From: Phoronis australis
Taxonomy: Eukaryota; Phoronida; Phoronidae
Length of the DNA stretch: 64,000 nucleotides
NCBI GenBank assembly: GCA_002633005.1
Contig: NMRA01000004.1
Coordinates: 1,595,144-1,659,143 of the forward strand
Direction: 5' to 3'
The notes under the pieces are model-generated. The model saw only the letters and a list, made by a program, of their open reading frames with translations, was not told where the DNA came from and made no database searches. This document shows, piece after piece, positions 58,449-64,000 of this stretch. The first letter of the stretch is position 1; every line of letters starts with the position of its first letter. The position numbers were made by a program, and so were the translations under genes.

Positions 58449-61400
58449 TCAGGATTTAGATGCAATTTTTAGATTTGACGTCATCACAGTACCCACTGTC
58501 GACCTTAACTTGTCGTAGAACCCTTGAACTCTGAGATGTTTGGGGTCAAAGGGCGACTTGGTGTAAACTTTGGCAGGATACACAGTTCCCATTCTTTCAA
58601 TGGTGTAGACACCTGAAAAATATTTGTGTAAAACTTAAAACTCCTTTATGACAACTGAGTTGTCATGTTGACGTTTAGTGACATCCCACAGAGGATACAA
58701 AAGTCCAGTATCCTCAACTGAGAAATAAAACATGCCACACACATGGACACAGCACTAGGCATCCAAAAAGTAGCAGGTCAAGTCTACTACATTTTAGGAA
58801 CAATCATGAGTTTGGCACGTACAAACATTTATACACGTCAATGTTGCTGAGCGTGAGCGACTCTTTCGAGGTCTCCAATCCATTTATAAGATCCGGTTTC
58901 ATTTTGATAATCTTAATTATTATATGGAGCAAGGAAAAACCAGTTTTTATATGGTTATCACAACTTAGATTATAAAGATCACAGCACACACTGGAATACA
59001 GAACTGTAACCTGCCATCATCTCCAAAATGGGTGCTTCAATAGTCAAATAAGTCAAAATTTCACTGAAATCCGACAATCGTTTCTCTAGATATCAGCAGG
59101 CAACATTCTTCTTCCCAAAATACTGAAATAGTCCCATGTCGGACCATGCACCGCCCTACTGATGCCGGACACCAATGCGCTAAATTTCATCAAAATATGA
59201 GCAGGGTTTTCTAGGTGTCGAACAGAAAACTTCACATCAGGATAAGCGGACAAAATGGGCACAAGGGAGTGCACGAAAGTCGACTGGTACAATTCCGTCG
59301 CATAACTCTATGCCAAGTTTCATGGAAATTCGCCCAGTATCTTTCTAAATATTATCAGTCGGAACGCTTTTCCCTCAAACGTATTTTAAAGGCCCCTTGT
59401 TGCGACCAAAACAGCCACTTAAACGCAAACGGACTCATGGTGCCGACTCATTGTCACATAACTCTTTGTCAAGTTTCATCGAAATCCGTCCATCGGCTCT
59501 TTAGGTGTCCGGAATATCCGGAAACACTCTTCCCTTAGAAAACACGGAAAAGCCCTGCCCCTTTGGCCCTGGGGGGCGAGACAAACCGAAAAGCGAGGTG
59601 CACCGCCCAAGTGATGCCCTACACCCGGACGCCTATGTGAGTGTGTGTCAACTGTTTGGCATTACGATGTTAGCCGCCTGGACGCGGTACTGTCACTACA
59701 CGGGATATCTGAAGGTGCCTTGCAGTGAGCACTGGGGACTTATCAGATATTTTTACGTCATATTAACTTGCTCATATATTTTAAATCGTACCAGATTTCA
59801 AAAAATCCATAGTTACAGTCTTTCCATCCGGATTTTTCACGTATCCATAACCAATTGATTTTCCGAGGGAGAATGTGTATTCAGCCCTTCGCAGAAACCC
59901 GACGACCTGGTTGTCACGGAAAATAGCTTCCAAACCAAACAATGGCACATGTCTGAAAGAAAATAAATAAAGTTTAAAACGGAGAACAAACAGTAACATT
60001 TTTGCCAGCGCGTTACTTTCCATTTACGGGAGCACGAACTTTCTTATTTGACTGTAGTAAATTAATTGGCTCATGAGTACCTTCGCATACTATGAACGGA
60101 TCAAGCAGGTCAAACTTGAATGCACAACAGCGATCGATCATTTTGCACAGCACCATAACGAATACCTCATTCCAGCTGCAAGTACACATTTTGGGGCTCA
60201 AGTGACTTACTCGTCTATCGTAACACAGGTTAGTCTCTTCTTCACCCCTTCAGTCTTCTTTCGCTCCATGGCCTCACGACCCAAAAATGGCGTGTCAGTG
60301 TTTAGTTTACACGTGAATGCTAAACCTGCCTCGAGGGGTGAGTCGTCTGGTCTTATGTCAGCATGCCAGTGCTTGTATCCTGAAACAGTTAGAGGAAATC
60401 GATAACAATAATAATCACAGCACTGGTGACTAATACCAAAGGTCCAGATTGTACTTTATCTGGCCGTATTTTGCAAAGTTGCTTCCCAGCAAAGCAAACA
60501 CAGATGAAGGGATGACCAGATTTGAAGCAATCCTCGTTCTGGCAATTTGCAGGTGTATCATTGACGTCAATCTTCAAAGATAAAAACAGGAATCAAATGA
60601 AAGATCATACTCCCTGTGTCACTGTGTCACAGAGTGGATATTACATGTATGTACCTTTGTGGGTGGTCTTTCGTACTAAGTTGCCTTGTAATTAATTCTC
60701 TAAAAGCGTATTTTGGTTACGCTTGCCCATTTAGCAGACTGCGACATCCGTTTTGAAATTTCCCTCTAAACTTTTAAGTGTGTCGAGGGTAATAGTGCAT
60801 TGTTTTGTTTCAGGGAATTAGATGATAAATACGTTTTTTACATCTGTTAATGGACCAAAACCGGGTCCTGCATCCTTATAAAATAACTTAAGATGATGCG
60901 TTAGACCCTGAAAGGAAGAAGGGATCTGCACAACTAAGGCAGTCTAGAACCATCCACGTCATCAGCAAAGGAGAGAACACCCCTGAATGAAATTGACTGG
61001 GAAATGAAATTCTTCATATATCGGAAACGTTTGTCTTCAGATTTGATGGTAACGGCGCTATGGCCAGTTATTGTGATATGTGTCGATAAGTCAGAAGTCC
61101 ACCATTGTCATTGGACTCTCTGTCCCGTGAGAGCAAAACTGTGAAGAAGCATATAAAGAGAAAGTCAAGTCTATTGCGTTAATAGAGTCGTGCACAGGTA
61201 AGGGCTGGCGAACATGTATTTTCCCTGTGAAAGTTAAGTCTAGTGGTAATCCAACCTTGTGTCCTTCTGGATAACGTTCCAGGCGTGGGGGGAGAACAAA
61301 CAGACAAATATTGGTAGGCTGAGCAAGGAAGCAGAGAAACAGTGTTGGCTACGGTACGGAAGATCAGAACTAGCTTGGAAGTTGTCCTTCGTCAGGCAGT

Positions 61401-63653
61401 GATTGGATGTCATTGTTGGCCCGCCAGAGGGGCTTGTTATGGACTTAGGGTCAAAGTTAATTGCAGGGAACCTGGAAATCTATCTCATGATGTCTACATC
61501 ACCGAATGAGCAACATGCAACACCGAACAACAACGGCCAATCGACAAACCAGATGAGAAGAATCATTCTAGACAGCAAAACCAGGTTTCTGTGGTTGAGG
61601 AGTCTTTGGAACATTGACGTCCTACAGTTTGCATTTTAAGTTTATTAACTCAATAAATTAAGTAGGTTATATTTTCTACCATTCTTGTGATTGGCTTGCT
61701 ATTCCAAGTTTTTAGTATTTTTTGTCTCGTGCATTTTAAACTTGTTCCAATCCCCACTTTTTACTCATCATTTCACATTCCAAGACAGCATCATAAAATT
61801 ATGTCATAGACAATGCTGAGAACTATGTAACCCGAATTTTACGCATATGCATTTCCCTGGTGCTTTTTGCAGTACAGCAATCTTCACTGGCTGGCAGTTT
61901 TGAAGACGTGCACACTAAAATACCCTCACCTTTCTCAATACTCAGAGACTCAATGGCCCTGTAACCTGCATTGACGATGCCGTGTTTTTCTCCCTCGGCC
62001 ATCACAGCTCTGTAGATGGCGACACACTCGTCTTTGGGTATGTGCAGCTCCCACCCAAGCTCGCCAACAAAGGAAAGGCGGAGAGCACGCACTTCGTGTC
62101 CAGCAACAGTGATCACCTGAGTGGAGACGATATGTATTACTAGACTTACAGGAAATATGCGTCTTCAATAACTCGAAGACTACTTTCTTTGGGTGAGAGT
62201 GGGAGATAGATATCTTTTAATGAAATCTTACTTGTTACATGCGTGAGATATGCCATATTTTTGGAGCAATTTCCTTAAAAGGATAATAAACCTAGGTTTG
62301 ACCTATTAACAAATATCAAACAAGACTTTCTCATCCAGTTTTCTGAAGCAAAACAAAACAAAACTGTTCTTCAACCTCGTCAACTTCGGAAACTGTGTAG
62401 CAAATTTTGAAAACCTCTTGCAAAGCAGGCTTCAGGCGGGGGCGAGCGTGCCTAGTTACGTTTTAGCCGAGTTACACGACAACTGTGGTCAAAAACTGCC
62501 TACCAACGCAAGAATCATAATATCCACTTTGTGACGCACTGGGTACGTTTTTAGTTGAATACCGCTTTTATCACTCAAGGGGACACCATTGTTGCATTAT
62601 TAGGGGACAGAATGAGGATTGGTTGCACTCTCCAAAACAGGGTTTACTATCCTTTTAAAATGTTGTTTGGTGCGTTTGACGAAAATAAAACAAATTTTAA
62701 TGAACTTACCTGGTTTGTCGAAAACGGAAACGCTTCATTGCTTAACTCGACATCTGATAGGGCTTGGAGAACATCCCGACTAAAATTAATAAAACTTTAA
62801 TATGATCAAGCCTTTCCTGGTTGTCTCTGTGTGCTGCAAGCACGCGCGCATGGGCGTGCTTTATAAACATATGCGCGTATACATGTTTATGCGAGTGCTT
62901 GTGCGAGATACTCAGGTTTCTTTGAAAAAATAAGAACAATGACAAATTTTGAAAACGTGTCTTGAAAGAAGACTTTGAAGTCTAGAGAACATAGAAATCT
63001 GAATTATTAAGGTTGGACAATCCTAAATTTAAAATACTTTCGAGTAACGCCCCTGACGTAGAGCTAATTCAAAAATCTGAGCGCAATTCTCAGAAGATAT
63101 TGCATTTAGTATTATCTGTCAGGAACACATTTCTTGTTCAACATCAGTCAGTACCTCCTGGGTCCCTGCACACTCAACATTCCCATATCTTCGGACATGT
63201 CCAACAATTGACAGTCAAACTTCTCGTCCTGTAGTACGTTCATGATGTGACTGAAATTATGTTGTGTGGTGGCGCCACTAACCGCGATGTAAAAACCACG
63301 ACCTGTGTGAAAAATGAAGAATTCAACAACAAGTTGTAAATTAAAGTCAAATGATCCTACAAGAAGAGGGGAGACTTTTGTGAACAAATTGATATTTTTA
63401 TACATAGCAGAAGATTTGGGCTTACATTTCGTGAGCTGAGATGGTTGGGATCGCCATCTACTTGTGTCTGTATCAGTTGATCGCAAAATGAGTAAAGATC
63501 AAGTTTTGTTGGTTCAAATAATTCTCAATAATTGAATTTTACCTTCGAATGTGGGAGAGTGTGGTTTACCATCACCTGAACCGATGACGCTAACAGTCAC
63601 GTCATTCTCTATACCACCCATCTTGTTCAGCATACACGTGTACACTGTGGAAC
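58449..63653 (-). CDS. SARDH: Sarcosine dehydrogenase paralog (SARDH-B), last seven exons
   Basis: Exons, 5' to 3': 63653-63543, 63302-63155, 62779-62710, 62116-61930, 60379-60211, 59952-59792, 58612-58449. Their lengths (111, 148, 70, 187, 169, 161) and phases are identical to SARDH-A exons 13-18, and the proteins are very similar (for example [20 protein letters not shown] against [20 protein letters not shown]). They encode the GcvT-like folate-binding half: [80 protein letters not shown]. The 5' exons with the FAD domain must lie beyond the right edge. The last exon lost the ancestral stop by a one-base change and adds about 20 residues before TGA at 58449-58451. It is a head-to-tail tandem copy of SARDH-A; intact frames suggest it is functional, perhaps with shifted substrate use or expression (inference). 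Confidence 0.93.
59053..59530. repeat. Degenerate periodic repeat, four units of 126-157 bp
   Basis: The phrase AARTTTCATSGAAATYCG recurs at about 59053, 59179, 59312 and 59469, each followed 15-20 bases later by TTTCTAGRTRTC-like sequence, and in the last two preceded by CATAACTCT. The units are strongly diverged. They lie in the last intron of SARDH-B. Confidence 0.6.
61403..61639 (+). pseudogene. Possible retroviral-type integrase core relic
   Basis: The frame [20 protein letters not shown], then [21 protein letters not shown], resembles the LTR-retrotransposon integrase core (V-x-D-x-G-x-x-F, then P-x-x-NGQ-x-x-x-x-N-R). Key spacing is roughly right but the match is weak, and there is no reverse transcriptase or LTR nearby. 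It lies in a SARDH-B intron on the opposite strand. Confidence 0.3.
62300..62660 (+). repeat. Dispersed repeat, copy 2
   Basis: Diverged relative of 9390-9750, with the same order of landmarks: TTTCTCATCCAGTTTTCTGA, CCTCGTCAAC, CACGACAACTGTGG, CCAAAACAGGGTTTACTATC. Located in SARDH-B intron between exons 62779-62710 and 62116-61930. Confidence 0.55.
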
Positions 63654-64000
63654 CTAAGAAGATGAAATAGAATGTAAATAAGAATGAGTAAAACTCTCTC
63701 AATCGCTGTTGCCTAGCTCCATTAATTTGTCTGGTCATTAGATGACGTTCACTAACATGTACTATTTGAGTACCAAGGGAAAAGGTTACTTCTCCAGTAC
63801 CCCGTGCTTTACAAGCGATATACATGTACAGCTGTACACACAACATAATCTTGCCAGGCATCCACAGTTCATTTCACTCTTCAAGTTAACAAAGGTGTGA
63901 TAAGTAAACCTAGCGCAGTTTAGGAGTCCGTTCCATGGAAGTAACTAAGACTTAAGACAGGAAATTAGTCTTCCGCTCTAATTCACAGTTAGTGAATAAA

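Overview
The window is invertebrate metazoan nuclear DNA. Its genes are split by GT-AG introns with matching phases, intergenic DNA is AT-rich and full of mobile-element relics, and short palindromic words such as ACATGT and TAGGCCT recur. The style of the repeats and the high similarity of the enzyme exons to animal sarcosine dehydrogenase fit a marine invertebrate, perhaps a deuterostome (hemichordate, echinoderm or cephalochordate). I cannot fix the species from sequence alone. Four single-N positions (21721, 33699, 33890, 44754) mark weak assembly joins.

Left third (1-22 kb): two related genes for small cysteine-rich single-pass membrane proteins lie on the + strand. Gene A is seen only as its last two exons (2628-2745, 4178-4319). 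Gene B is complete in four exons (11442-21285) and encodes 118 aa. Both share a CC-x11-CC motif, a phase-2 intron five residues later, and a final exon with the membrane helix. Around and inside them are a 1.3-kb terminal-inverted-repeat element with 430-bp internal repeats, a LINE endonuclease relic, a degenerate THAP-like exon and small tRNA-like SINEs.

Middle (22-32.7 kb): a nearly complete but dead non-LTR retrotransposon lies on the - strand (ORF1, endonuclease, reverse transcriptase, C-terminal zinc knuckle). It is split inside the reverse transcriptase by a piece of a second, restriction-like-endonuclease element on the + strand. A third LINE tail lies at 32.2 kb. No host gene was found between 27.6 and 31.4 kb.

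Right half (31.4-64 kb): two sarcosine dehydrogenase (SARDH) genes lie head to tail on the - strand. SARDH-A (53250 down to 31467) has 19 exons, all with consistent phases, plus a candidate presequence exon at 54583-54623. SARDH-B (63653 down to 58449) shows its last seven exons; its 5' part is beyond the right edge. The enzyme is a mitochondrial matrix flavoprotein that demethylates sarcosine to glycine and passes electrons to ETF and the one-carbon unit to folate. SARDH-A introns hold two adjacent perfect palindromes, a 670-bp foldback, MITE-like G-rich repeats, and a 1.8-kb duplication that carries two coding exons and meets exactly at an N, which is most simply an unmerged haplotype.
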